Origin: Leptolyngbyaceae cyanobacterium HOT.MB2.61
GTDB lineage: Bacteria > Cyanobacteriota > Cyanobacteriia > Leptolyngbyales > Leptolyngbyaceae
Assembly: GCA_023511615.1 (NCBI GenBank)
Contig: JAIMBL010000001.1
Span: forward strand, 58,988 to 122,987
Length of the DNA: 64,000 nucleotides
Direction: 5' to 3'
How positions within the stretch are numbered: position 1 is the first letter of the stretch; each line of letters begins with the position of its first letter. Made by a program: the position numbers and the translations under genes. The notes under the pieces were generated by a model. The model made no database searches. It was not told the DNA's origin and saw only the letters and a list, made by a program, of their open reading frames with translations. This document shows positions 10,115 to 21,718 of this stretch, one piece after another.

Positions 10115-10152
10115 CCCCATTGGACTACCGGGTAACGGCAAGACTAATGGGG
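10115..10152. other. Hairpin CCCCATT...AATGGGG in the folB-kinase intergenic region; function unknown
   Basis: 7-bp inverted arms at 10115-10121 and 10146-10152. Confidence 0.35.
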
Positions 10153-10389
10153 CAAGAGACGCAGTTAGGAGGTATCTCGCTTTTCAAATTACCTAGAGAA
10201 ATACTGAATTCCTCTATCTTTAATAAGTTCTTAAACTCTTTCGCCGACTAGCAGCCCTGAGATGGGTGAAACGCTACTTATCTCTGAAGCAGACTCATTC
10301 CTTGTGCCACAATCGATAGAGAATTCGCCCATAGTTTTATCAGGTGGCGATCGCAGTCGTCTTCCTTAGCCCTATCTGACTCCCTTTGC

Positions 10390-12541
10390 ATGCTGGGAAC
10401 CCTCCTCCATGGACGCTACAGAATTATCCGAGTACTGGGCAGCGGTGGTTTTGGGCAAACCTATGTTGCAGAAGATATCCAGCACCCTGAGGGCCTCCGC
10501 TGCGTAGTTAAACAGTTCAAACCTTCACGGCAGGATGAACATTTCCTCCAAATAGCTCGTCGCTTGTTTTCCAGTGAAGTGGAAACGCTGAGAAAGCTCG
10601 GTAGCCATTCCCAAATCCCCTCCCTGCTGGATGACTTCGAAGAAAATCAAGAATTTTATCTGGTACAAGAATATATTGAGGGTCAGCTTCTAAGCGACGA
10701 ACTCAGCGCTATCGGGCGATTAGATGAAGCCGACGTTGTTGCTATGCTGCGAGATGTGCTGCACGTGCTGAAGTTTGTGCATCAGAACCAGGTCATTCAT
10801 CGGGATATTAAGCCCAGTAACCTGATTCGGCGTCAGCAGGATGGCAAATACGTTTTGATTGACTTTGGAGCGGTTAAGGAAATTCAAACTCAGATTACAA
10901 CCGTGCCAGGGCAAACCAATCTCACGGTTGGTATTGGTACCCAGGGCTATGGCCCCAGTGAGCAACTGATGGGAAAGCCCCGCTACAGCAGCGACCTCTA
11001 TGCCCTGGGGATGACCGCAATTCATGCCCTGACCGGACTTCAGCCTGCTCAATTACCTACTCATCCCAAGACGGGCGAAGTTGTCTGGCTGGATGCTGTT
11101 GAAGTGAGCCCCAAACTGGCGGCAATTTTGACCCGGATGACCCGTTACCACTTCAGTCAGCGTTACCAATCTGCTGAGCAGGTTTTAGAGGCCGTGGATT
11201 CGCCGACGGAGATTGTACTGGATCAGCCAACGGAGGTTCCCCCTGATGAACCCACTGACCTTTGGACCGAGACCCTAACTGATACTACTCAGGTACCTAA
11301 AACCCAGATAGATCGCCTGGGCGTTAAGACCTTCGAGGACGCTTCTGTAACTCTCTCTGGAAAACAAGACCGATCTAAAGTTTCGCGGTGGCCTGTATCC
11401 GTTGGCGTCGCGAGCATCGTCGTCACAGCCTTTGTATTGGGAATCCGTCAGCTAGGCTGGCTGCAACCCTTAGAACTCTCAGTCTTTGACCGCATGGTGC
11501 AGGTCAGCCCTGATTTGGGTCCAGACCCACGCCTGCTGGTTGTCGGGATTACCGAGGCAGACATTCAGGCTCAAAAGCAGTTTCCGCTGCCCGATGGAGT
11601 GATTGCCCAGGCACTTAAAACCTTAAAGTCTTTGCAACCCAGGGCGATTGGGCTGGATTTGCTCCGCAACCTGCCGATTGAGCCTGGCAATCAAAGTTTG
11701 CTGAATGAATTAAAGGCTTCTAACGTGATTGCCATTACCAATTTGGGAGATTCGGTAACCCCCCCCCGGAGTGCCACCAGCGCGAGTTGGGTTCAATGAC
11801 GTTCCGTTAGACCCAGGCGATATTGTGCGGCGGAATCTGATGTTTGCCCATCTGAAATCGAAGGATACAGACTTCTACTCTTTTTCTCTACGACTGGCGT
11901 TGAACTATCTGGCAGCGGAAGGAATAACCCTGAAACCCAGTCCGCTAGATGAAAATCTGGCTCAACTGGGTCAAGCAACTTTCAAACCCCTGGAAAGGGA
12001 TGCGGGGGGGTATCAGGCGATCGATACCCGTGGCTACCAGATTTTGTTGAAGTACCGTAGCAGAAACGTGGCTCGGCAAGTCAGTCTGGGTGAGGTCTTG
12101 AGTGGAAAAGTTAAACCGGAGTGGGTCAGGGATAAAGTGGTGCTGATCGGTACGACTGCCCCAACTGAGAAGGATCTGTTTTCCACACCTTACAGTTCTG
12201 CCACCCAGGATGTTCCCAGAATGGCAGGGGTACTGATCCATGCTCAGATGGTGAGCCAGTTTCTAGACGCGGCGCTACAGGGGCGATCGCTCTTCTGGTT
12301 CTGGCATGAGGGCATTGAAGGGTTGTGGATCTTTAGCTGGGCAATAACTGGCGCAGTTGTTGCCTGGTTCATTCGCCGCCCCGTCTTGCTGGTAGCAGGC
12401 GGAACCTTGCTGTTATTGCTTTTGGGGGGCGTGTGCCTTGGCCTCTTTACTCAAATGGGTTGGGTCCCAGTGGCAGCCCCTGCGATCGCGGCGATCGCGG
12501 CAGGGGGGATGGTGATGGCAGGAAGAGGAAGTGAGGGGTGA
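10390..12541 (+). pseudogene. Serine/threonine protein kinase with C-terminal CHASE2 sensor region, split by a 1-nt frameshift in a C9 tract (11759-11767)
   Basis: ORF 10390-11799 carries the kinase (GSGGFGQTY, HRDIKPSN, DFGAVK) plus the start of CHASE2; ORF from 11771 continues as PPARVGFNDVPLDPGDIVRRNLMF...; C8 would join them as ...TPPGVPPARVGFNDVP. Confidence 0.8.
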
Positions 12542-12556
12542 AAATGCTATCCCGGA

Positions 12557-12892
12557 TAGCTGAATCAAGTGTTTATGAACATTCTGAGCAATGCCATCGA
12601 TGCCTTGGAAGAAGGCTTTGGATTTGGAACCCAAAGTTCCGAGTCTAATCTAAATCTCACCCCACACCCCCTTCCCTTCCTCCCACTATCAGCATCCGTA
12701 CCGAAACCCTGGGAGACGATCGCGTCCGAATTGCGATCGCCGACAATGGCCCCGGCATGACTGAAACTGTGAAACAGGGATTATTTTGAACCTTTCTACA
12801 CCACCAAACCCGTCGGCCAGGGAACAGGGTTGGGCCTGTCAATTAGCTACCAGGTGATTGTAGACAGACAAGGGAGGGAAACTGACATGTAA
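12557..12892 (+). pseudogene. Histidine kinase remnant (HATPase C-terminal part), frameshifted
   Basis: LNQVFMNILSNAIDALEE, then [31 protein letters not shown], then [26 protein letters not shown] in different frames; upstream dimerisation region missing. Confidence 0.8.
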
Positions 12893-12916
12893 TTCCTCAC
12901 CAGGTCAGGGGGCGGA

Positions 12917-12961
12917 GCTCTAATAAAACCCCCCTGGGCTGACGGTTCCAGGAGGGTTTAG
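12917..12961. terminator. Probable terminator hairpin downstream of rpsD
   Basis: AAACCCCCCTGG / CCAGGAGGGTTT inverted repeat followed by A/T-rich ends. Confidence 0.6.
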
Positions 12962-13007
12962 AAAAATGAATGCCGCGGAAAAATTGGTAGCAAAAAACTT
13001 TCGAACC

Positions 13008-13616
13008 CTATGCCTGACGGGAGTAGTATTCAACCACCAACAGTTCATTGATTTGAAGCGCTACCCACTCGCGCTCTACAATACCGTTGACCTTACCTTC
13101 CAGCTTATTCTTATCAAATTCCAGGTGGCTGGGTAGGTTTGCCAGACCGGGATATTGCAGGTTGGTTTCAACTATCTGACGGGAGCGATCGCGATCTCTG
13201 ACACCAATCACATCGCCTGGACGGCACTGATAGCTGGGAATATCAACTACCCGGCCATTCACCGTCACATGCCCGTGGTTCACCAGTTGGCGGGCACCAG
13301 GAATTGTGGGAGCCATCCCTAACCGAAAAACGGTATTATCCAGGCGCATTTCCAGCAGTTGCAATAGAGCCTGACCAGTAGAACCAGAGGCCCGACGAGC
13401 TTTGCGGACGTAGCGCAACAATTGTCGTTCAGTCAGACCGTAGTTAAAGCGGAGCTTTTGTTTTTCTTCCAGGCGAACGGCATACTCAGAACGTTTTTTC
13501 CGTTCCTGGCCGTGCTGACCGGGTGGGTATGCCCTTCTAGGAGCTTTACGAGTCAGCCCAGGGAGATCTCCCAGACGACGCACAATTCGGAGGCGTGGAC
13601 CTCGATAACGCGACAT
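13008..13616 (-). CDS. rpsD: 30S ribosomal protein S4
   Basis: 202 aa; [25 protein letters not shown]4 domain [19 protein letters not shown]. Confidence 0.98.
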   Translation of the reverse strand: MSRYRGPRLRIVRRLGDLPGLTRKAPRRAYPPGQHGQERKKRSEYAVRLEEKQKLRFNYGLTERQLLRYVRKARRASGSTGQALLQLLEMRLDNTVFRLGMAPTIPGARQLVNHGHVTVNGRVVDIPSYQCRPGDVIGVRDRDRSRQIVETNLQYPGLANLPSHLEFDKNKLEGKVNGIVEREWVALQINELLVVEYYSRQA

Positions 13617-13711
13617 TACAAGTTCCTCTAAATTTCCTTACTAATTTTAGCCAGAACCTCCAGTATAGAATGAAGAAGACTCCCCTTAAAGGGGTGAACA
13701 ACTCTCAATTA

Positions 13712-13844
13712 GATAAGTAGCTGGGTGCAATTAAATTTGGGTGCAATTAAATTAAAGATGGTTTTGGGGGGTGGAGGGGGTGAAACCCCTTGCCTGGGGC
13801 AACGCCCCCACTCCCCTTTCTTCCAATTAATTATGTCTACCTAC
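13712..13844. repeat. GC-core repeat, TAAGTAG/CTACCTAC-ended type
   Basis: Nearly matches 14696-14813; contains a short tandem duplication GGGTGCAATTAAATT. Confidence 0.8.
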
Positions 13845-13947
13845 TGGTCTGTCAAACTAAATTTGACAGGTGATTAAAGTTTAATGGTTTGATTTGAGTT
13901 AAATTTTGAGGGTTTTTACCCATCAAAATTTTCCTGACGGAACACTA
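13842..13947 (-). repeat. MITE-like element of the GTGTTCCGTCAGGAAAATTTTGA family, reverse orientation
   Basis: Reverse complement GTAGTGTTCCGTCAGGAAAATTTTGATGGG...GTCAAATTTAGTTTGACAGACCAG matches both ends of the 30092 and 57427 copies; interior diverged. Confidence 0.75.
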
Positions 13948-13950
13948 CTT

Positions 13951-14190
13951 ATGAAAGTCCTTTTCATTGGGCTAATTCAAAGTTACCGGGTGCTAATTTC
14001 GCCCTTGTTACCTCCCAGTTGCCGCTTTCAACCAACGTGCTCTCAATACGCAATGGAAGCGATCGACCGCTTTGGCGTGCTGAAGGGAAGTTGGTTAGCG
14101 GTTGGGCGCATCTGTCGCTGTCATCCTTTCAATCCGGGAGGCTATGACCCGGTGCCCCCTTTCCCGCAACCCTCTTCTAAAACAGATTAA
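13951..14190 (+). CDS. yidD: Membrane protein insertion efficiency factor YidD
   Basis: [42 protein letters not shown]...[18 protein letters not shown]. Confidence 0.93.
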   Translation: MKVLFIGLIQSYRVLISPLLPPSCRFQPTCSQYAMEAIDRFGVLKGSWLAVGRICRCHPFNPGGYDPVPPFPQPSSKTD

Positions 14191-14290
14191 AACTTGATTT
14201 GGAGAATAGGCGAAGGAGCTTGCTTTCAGCATAGGAAGCGATCGCACAAGTAATGTTAGGATCGCCTTACCTACAGTGGATCTGGCAGTC

Positions 14291-14671
14291 ATGTCCATCA
14301 CAGTTACCTCAGAGGAAATTGAGCAGTTCCGGGCAATTCTGGGAGATTACCCCGATGCGCTGGTGGCCCTGGATGAAATTGAAGTCTGTGACGGAGATCT
14401 GGAAGACGCCGCGATTAACTTAGGGATTCAGGTAGGGCAGCAGCCAGATACCAGCGATCGCTGGATTGAAGGCCTGGCAAAACGATGGCGGCATGTGATT
14501 TGCCAGCCAGAAATCAAAGAGAAACTGGAACAGGGGCTGACGGGCGATACTCTCCTTTCATTGACAGAGCACACCACCCTACCTCTTAAGCTGGCAACCC
14601 CGATTGCAATTTATGTAGTCAAAGCGGGTTTACAAAATTTCTGCCAGTCGTTTGAAGCTAAGATTCGCTAG
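14291..14671 (+). CDS. Hypothetical protein
   Basis: 126 aa ORF with good coding character (MSITVTSEEIEQFRAILGDYPDALVALDEIEVCDGDLEDAAINLGI). Confidence 0.65.
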   Translation: MSITVTSEEIEQFRAILGDYPDALVALDEIEVCDGDLEDAAINLGIQVGQQPDTSDRWIEGLAKRWRHVICQPEIKEKLEQGLTGDTLLSLTEHTTLPLKLATPIAIYVVKAGLQNFCQSFEAKIR

Positions 14672-14695
14672 CTAGTAGGTAGCTCTCGTGAACGC

Positions 14696-14813
14696 GTAAG
14701 TAGATGGGTGCAATAAAATTATTAAAGATAGCTTTGGGGGTGGAGGGGGTGAACCCCCTGCCTGGGGGCAACGCCCCCATTCCCCTTTCTTCCAATTACT
14801 TATGTCTACCTAC
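14696..14813. repeat. GC-core repeat, TAAGTAG/CTACCTAC-ended type
   Basis: Matches 13712-13844 including GGGGGTGGAGGGGGTGAACCCCCTGCCTGGGGGCAACGCCCCCA and TTCCAATTACTTATGTCTACCTAC. Confidence 0.8.
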
Positions 14814-15045
14814 TCACATCGTCACAAATATCGTCACAAAAAGTAGGGAAGTCAGGGAGCGGGGACTGGGAACTGGGGAGCAGGGGCGGGGGAGCAACAT
14901 TGGGGACTTAGAACTCATACCGTTTTAGATTTTGGATCTTAGATTGTGAAATAGTTGCAAGCGCTGGTTTCGTTAATCGATCTGCCAAATTCACAATTTA
15001 AATCGGTATCAGAACTCAAAACTCAAGACTCATCCCCAATCCCCA

Positions 15046-15825
15046 TTACATTGCCGGAAATGTTCCCTCCCGCACTTCCATTCCGTAGGTTTGCACAGCC
15101 TGGGTAATAGTCTCACGCAAGTTGGTGTAAACCTTTGCAAAGGGAGGCTGGCGATTAGAAAGCCCCAGTAAATCAGCTGTTACCAGCACCTGTCCATCGC
15201 AGTGGGGTCCCGCTCCAATGCCAATGGTTGGAATGGAGAGTTTCTGCGTAATCTGACAGGCGAGGTCGCTGGGAATATGTTCTAAAACAATCGAGAACGC
15301 GCCTGCCTGCTCGAGGGCGATCGCCTGCTGCAAAATGCGTTCTCCGGCTTCTGGTGAACTACCCTGCTGCCGATAGCCCAGACAATGTACAGATTGGGGG
15401 GTCAGCCCGACATGTCCCATCACAGGAATGCCTGCCTGCACCAGTTGAGCCACCGTTTCAACCATAGCTGGATGTCCCCCCTCCAGCTTAACCGCCTGCA
15501 TTCCGGCTTCTTTCAGGGCCCTTCCAGCGGAATGCATGGCCTGTTGAGAGTTCTCTTGATAGCTCAAAAACGGTAAATCGCAGACCAGCAATGCTCGTTG
15601 TACCCCCCGTCGCACAGCCTTGGCGTGGTGCAGCATTTCATCCAGCGTGACTGGTAGGGTAGTTTGATGCCCCAGGGCAACCATTGCCAGAGAATCTCCT
15701 ACCAGAATTAAATCGACGCCTGCCTGATCCAGAATCTGGGCGATCGCAAAGTCCCACGCAGTCAGTGCTACAATCGTTCTCCCCTGTTGCTTCCAGTGGG
15801 TAAGTTGATGAGTTGTAATCGTCAT
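15046..15825 (-). CDS. panB: 3-methyl-2-oxobutanoate hydroxymethyltransferase
   Basis: 259 aa; [59 protein letters not shown]. Confidence 0.96.
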   Translation of the reverse strand: MTITTHQLTHWKQQGRTIVALTAWDFAIAQILDQAGVDLILVGDSLAMVALGHQTTLPVTLDEMLHHAKAVRRGVQRALLVCDLPFLSYQENSQQAMHSAGRALKEAGMQAVKLEGGHPAMVETVAQLVQAGIPVMGHVGLTPQSVHCLGYRQQGSSPEAGERILQQAIALEQAGAFSIVLEHIPSDLACQITQKLSIPTIGIGAGPHCDGQVLVTADLLGLSNRQPPFAKVYTNLRETITQAVQTYGMEVREGTFPAM

Positions 15826-15895
15826 TGGACTTAAGCGGGTGAGCAGTTTCTACCTCCACCCTACACCCTCCCCCCCACTCTCTGCCCACTCTGAT

Positions 15896-17170
15896 TTACC
15901 GACGACTAAAGGTATTGTGGATGCCCGTCCGGAAGGTTTGCATACTGACCCAGGCCAGACCCTGGCTGGTTCCCACCCACAGTTTGCCACCTACATCTGG
16001 AAATAAGGCAATAATGTGGCTGGAGGGTAAATTCGTCGCAATCCGGCCATCCACCTGCCCATTGACTGGATTCAGTCGCAGCAAACCATTCACTGTTCCA
16101 ACCCAGAGCCGATCTGTTCGGTCGAACCGAAGAGCCGTAACGCTCCGTCCATTTAGAGCATCAATAGTTCGCAGGATCTGTCCAGTATCAGCATCTACCT
16201 CAACCAATCCGGTTGGTGTACCAACCCAAAGATAAGTTTTGATAATCGGTGGAAGTGGCTTTGGCTTTAGAGGTTTAGCAGGTTTGCGCTGGCTGGCAGC
16301 GTTAGAAGAACCGCCACGGGTACGCTGGGAAGCTTGACGAGGTGCTGCTTTTGCTGGTGGCTTCTGTACAACAACCGGCGGAGCAACCTGAGGAATCGCT
16401 TCTGATCGAGAGGTCAACGCCTGAACAGTTGTACCTGGTAAGCCAGTAATTCGGCGCATTACCAAAGCACTGGCTGTGTTAATTTGTACCAGCCCATCGA
16501 GTGTACCAACCCAGAGGTTGCCTTTGCCATCAAGGCTGAGGGCATTGGCGCTAACACCCGGCAGGTTTTGCACTGTGGTCATAATCAGCCCCTGATCCGG
16601 GCTAATCATAACCAGACCGTTGTCGGTGCCAACCCAGAGATAACCTCGTTTGTCGATTAACAAAGACAGCACACGATTGGAGGGGAGGGAAAAATTCTGA
16701 GCTGTAATCGACCCCGTGCGTGGGTCCACCCGAACCAATCCCTCATAGGAACCAACCCAGATGCGACCCACCCGGTCTTGAGCCAGTGCCCCAACAGTAG
16801 CATTGGGCAGGCTGATTCGAGAAAGAATATGTCCAGTTTTAGGATTAATACGGGCAAGCCCCTGCCAGGAACCAACCCAAAGCCCTCCCCGACTATCCGG
16901 TTGCAAGGTGCTGATGCGGTAATCCGGAGTGATTGCCCGTTCCTCAATTTGTTGCCGCTGGTTGGGCAGGGGGGAAACTCGATGGGGCGGAGCCTTCGGT
17001 AAATAGAGCGGAGTAGCTTGATTGGCAGCAGGAACCTGGGCCAGAACCCCGAGAGATGGAGCGGAGGCCTCTGATCTGGCCGGAACAATCGCCTGCAATC
17101 CCAATCCATGTAGACTCACTGCCAGCAAAACTGAACCAATCGAAAAATTGGGGGAGTTACCGCAAGCCAT
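15896..17170 (-). CDS. Secreted two-component-regulator-type beta-propeller protein
   Basis: 424 aa; signal-peptide-like N-terminus; repeated (L/I)WVG(T/S) propeller motifs; no kinase domain. Confidence 0.75.
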   Translation of the reverse strand: MACGNSPNFSIGSVLLAVSLHGLGLQAIVPARSEASAPSLGVLAQVPAANQATPLYLPKAPPHRVSPLPNQRQQIEERAITPDYRISTLQPDSRGGLWVGSWQGLARINPKTGHILSRISLPNATVGALAQDRVGRIWVGSYEGLVRVDPRTGSITAQNFSLPSNRVLSLLIDKRGYLWVGTDNGLVMISPDQGLIMTTVQNLPGVSANALSLDGKGNLWVGTLDGLVQINTASALVMRRITGLPGTTVQALTSRSEAIPQVAPPVVVQKPPAKAAPRQASQRTRGGSSNAASQRKPAKPLKPKPLPPIIKTYLWVGTPTGLVEVDADTGQILRTIDALNGRSVTALRFDRTDRLWVGTVNGLLRLNPVNGQVDGRIATNLPSSHIIALFPDVGGKLWVGTSQGLAWVSMQTFRTGIHNTFSRR

Positions 17171-17575
17171 TGTCGCTATCTCCAGGGAAAATTGGGTGGT
17201 TCTGCTGGAATCATCCAGTCTCCCAGAACTACCTGCTGCGCCCCATCATACTCTTACTTTCCGCAGATGCTTCGTCAAAATGGGTGGATGGGTCAGGTGG
17301 AATGGAGGAGGTTTGAGTTTTGAGTTCTGAGGTTTGAGTTCTAAGTTCCCAATATTACTCCCCAGCCCCTCCTCTCCAGCCCCTCCTCCCGACTTCTCCC
17401 AATCAAAGTTTGCTATGGTAGGTTCGTTTGAATGTGAGCGTGGGCGATCGCAATTCAAAATTTCTCACAAGTAGTTTTTTCAGGTGGCAAGAATTTTATA
17501 AAAACTTATTAATTGTTTCAAATTTTCCAGAGATTCAGTAAAAATACTGAAGGCGAAATGGCTTAGTCTCTTGAC

Positions 17576-17603
17576 TTAATTCATTAAGTTGATACACCCT
17601 AGT
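17576..17603 (+). promoter_or_regulatory. Possible sigma70-type promoter upstream of ahcY
   Basis: TTGACT-16 nt-TACACC at about this position; motif only. Confidence 0.3.
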
Positions 17604-17752
17604 CTAGATGCTCTTGCTTCTGTGCCTTCATAAAGGAGAATGTCAGAATTTGCAAACCATTTCTCTATAGGCATTTGCGGGCTTTCTTAGTGACTCTCGT
17701 GCTCGATTTCGGTCTGACTCTTCGTAGTCTTTCGTTCAGATAACATTCTTGA

Positions 17753-19051
<1,299 letters not shown>

Positions 19052-19071
19052 TTATCGACAATTCTCCCAGT

Positions 19072-19178
19072 TTGCCCGTGAAAGAGTAGCTTATGCTACT
19101 CTTTCATCTCAGGCAAAATCCCTGAAATATTGATTTTGTTTCGGTGATAAGCGAGGCTTATCACCAAACTTTCAGGAC
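19072..19178. repeat. Two-hairpin repeat element (full copy); first hairpin may terminate ahcY
   Basis: Hairpin 1 GAAAGAGTAGC-TTAT-GCTACTCTTTC (19080-19105); hairpin 2 GGTGATAAGC-GAG-GCTTATCACC (19143-19165); homologous to 50657-50768. Confidence 0.85.
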
Positions 19179-19182
19179 AGCA

Positions 19183-20148
19183 TTAACGACTACAACTCCC
19201 CCCCATATCTCGAATAACGGTTTCCGCCGATCGCGGTTCCCAACCCAGTTCCCTTCGGGCTTTGCTAGCGTCTACTCGGACGCAGCGATCGTAGATGTAG
19301 TGTACCCGTTCGCGACTGAGGGGCGGTTGCCAGGACAATAATCGACCAAGCGGGTCGAGGATGCGGCCCAACAAGCGCACCAGCAATTCTGGAGCCTCTC
19401 CCGGTGCGGGAATCCCCAACTTCTGACCCAGCAGTTCAAACATTTCGCGGGTGGTCATCTCTCCGGCCGAGATGATGTAGTATTCTCCTGGCTTACCCTT
19501 CTCTGCCGCCAGGATCATGGCCATCGCCAGGTCATCTACATGAACAATGCCCGTGGTCCGGCTTCCTCCGGCCCATAGCTTCAGCCCTCCTTTTAAAAAC
19601 TGCTGCAAGACTGGGCCAAAGTGGGGATCATCTGGCCCAAAGATGCCGGAAGGCAAAACGCTGACTACAGGGAAACCCTCTGTCGCTGCCTGATCGACAA
19701 GGGTTTGGGCTTCGTATTTTGTGCGATCGTAAACCGAGGAAAAATCTTTCTGTTGCCGCTGAAAGGTTTCATCCACTACCTTTCCCTGGGTGTCTCCCAA
19801 AACCCCAATTGTGCTGCAATACACCATCCTGGAAACCCCCGCTGCTCTTGCCGCCTCCAGTACCGTGCGGGTTCCCTGTACATTCACCCGTTCCATTTCG
19901 GCTTCGTTGACCAGCCCCAGTTCCACATAAGCAGCGGTATGGAAGACTGTATCCACGCCAATCATAGCTGTTCTGAGAGCGGTGCGATCGCAAATATCTC
20001 CATAAACCAGCTCGGCTTTACATCCCGCCAGCCGCGAGAGGTTACTGGACTGCCGCACCAGCCCAACCACCTTATCTCCCCGCTGCTCTAACAGCCTGAC
20101 CAGATGAGAACCTGTAAACCCGCTTGCTCCAGTCACTAATGCTTTCAT
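19183..20148 (-). CDS. NAD-dependent epimerase/dehydratase family protein (extended SDR)
   Basis: MKALVTGASGFTGSHLVRLL; Y-x3-K as YDRTKYEAQ. Confidence 0.85.
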   Translation of the reverse strand: MKALVTGASGFTGSHLVRLLEQRGDKVVGLVRQSSNLSRLAGCKAELVYGDICDRTALRTAMIGVDTVFHTAAYVELGLVNEAEMERVNVQGTRTVLEAARAAGVSRMVYCSTIGVLGDTQGKVVDETFQRQQKDFSSVYDRTKYEAQTLVDQAATEGFPVVSVLPSGIFGPDDPHFGPVLQQFLKGGLKLWAGGSRTTGIVHVDDLAMAMILAAEKGKPGEYYIISAGEMTTREMFELLGQKLGIPAPGEAPELLVRLLGRILDPLGRLLSWQPPLSRERVHYIYDRCVRVDASKARRELGWEPRSAETVIRDMGGSCSR

Positions 20149-20306
20149 CTTCCCCAACCAGCCACAATAACGGCGTTGAATAACAACCAGCTATTCACTG
20201 TTACTTGGTAGCTCCTTAGTCCCTATCCCCCAGTCCATAACCCTGGTACCTGACACTCCCACTCCCTACTGCCCACTCCCTATTTTTTCGAGCCAGCCCT
20301 GTTAAC

Positions 20307-21524
20307 CTAAAGCCCCTTCTCATAGATCCGGTAGGTTTTATAAATCCTGCCACCCGATGCTTCGATTAACTTACGGGAAGGGAAGTTGTCTTCATAAACC
20401 CAGGAAAGCTCTGCCCGCTTATAGGGTTTACCTTTCTTGATGCCGCCCATCATGCCCAAATAAATCAGTGCTAGAGGCACCATCTTGCGACGATATTCCG
20501 GGAGAGAACAGATGGCAATCACTCTACCCTGGTCAATCTGGCGGCGAAACCAGAGAAACTTTAGAATTCCCCATAAATCCAGCTTTCCATTGACCCGTTT
20601 GAGGGGAATGTTGTAGTCCGGCAAGCCCATCCAAAAACCGACCATTTCTCCGTTGTACTCGGCAATAGGAAAGACATCCGGATCGACCAGACTCTGCAAA
20701 GACCTGGCTTCTTCCAAAAATTCTTCCTGGGTACGGGGGGTAGAACTCCAGTTATTGGCAAACGCCGTTGTAAATAAGTGATAGAGACTGATACAGTCCT
20801 GCTCAAACCCTTCTCCCTTGGTTCGAATAGGGCGGAAGGTCACCCCTGATTTGCAAGCGATTCGATAGGCTTTCTCAAATTCCTGGGGTAGGGGTTTGTC
20901 AAGGGGAAAATCATAGGCGTAGGCATCTTTCGCCTTCTGCCAACCATCCTGTTCGATGAATTTAGGATAGTAGGGTGGATTATACGGCATCATCACCATC
21001 GGTGGCGAGTCAAAGCCATCAACCAGAAACAGACAGTTGTTATGGGTAGAGAGGTCAATGGGCCCCCGCACCGTGGTCATTCCCTGCTGTCGCAGCCATT
21101 TGCAGGCGGTGTCGAATAATGCCTGGGCAACTGCAAAGTCTTCAACACTCTCAAAGAACCCAAACAACCCCACCTTCTGACCTTCTTTCTCAATCAAGCG
21201 GTGATTAACGGCGGCAACAATGCGACCCAAAAGGGGAGAATGTTTGCCCTTGCCGTTTCTGTCCGATGGAGTAGAACCCCGCTGTTGCCCGTTTTCCTCT
21301 TGCTTTACTGCAATGAAAGGCTGTAACTTCCCGTATTGAAAGAATGGGTTAGTTGGCTCAAATTGTTTAGCCACATCGCTGCGAAGGGGAGCAACCCAGT
21401 TGGGATCACCGGCATAAACAACCCCTGGAACATCTAAAAACATTTCCTGCTCGGCGGCAGTGGTTACGGGAATAATTTTGAATTTTAGTGAAGGCTGAGT
21501 TTGAGAATAGGGGACAGGATTCAC
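20307..21524 (-). CDS. GNAT-like acetyltransferase family protein
   Basis: 405 aa; FLDVPGVVYAGDPNWVAPL...; overall resemblance to large GNAT-related hypotheticals. Confidence 0.55.
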   Translation of the reverse strand: MNPVPYSQTQPSLKFKIIPVTTAAEQEMFLDVPGVVYAGDPNWVAPLRSDVAKQFEPTNPFFQYGKLQPFIAVKQEENGQQRGSTPSDRNGKGKHSPLLGRIVAAVNHRLIEKEGQKVGLFGFFESVEDFAVAQALFDTACKWLRQQGMTTVRGPIDLSTHNNCLFLVDGFDSPPMVMMPYNPPYYPKFIEQDGWQKAKDAYAYDFPLDKPLPQEFEKAYRIACKSGVTFRPIRTKGEGFEQDCISLYHLFTTAFANNWSSTPRTQEEFLEEARSLQSLVDPDVFPIAEYNGEMVGFWMGLPDYNIPLKRVNGKLDLWGILKFLWFRRQIDQGRVIAICSLPEYRRKMVPLALIYLGMMGGIKKGKPYKRAELSWVYEDNFPSRKLIEASGGRIYKTYRIYEKGL

Positions 21525-21668
21525 AGGCTGTTACTTACTCCATATGGGCTAAGGGGCTTACTAGCGTTTTATTAACAACTGTTGGAGTCGTTATGGAGCA
21601 CTATACAGCAGACAGGTAACAGGTAGCCGACAAAAGCGAATGGGTGGTAGGGAACACCTGTAGTAGTA

Positions 21669-21694
21669 GGGTGGGCATTGTCCACCCTACATCA
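21669..21694. repeat. GTAGGGTGGGCA-TTG-TCCACCCTAC hairpin
   Basis: Inverted repeat lying just beyond the 3' end of the 21719-21892 small ORF. Confidence 0.55.
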
Positions 21695-21718
21695 CATCAG
21701 AGGCTATGGGATAGATTC

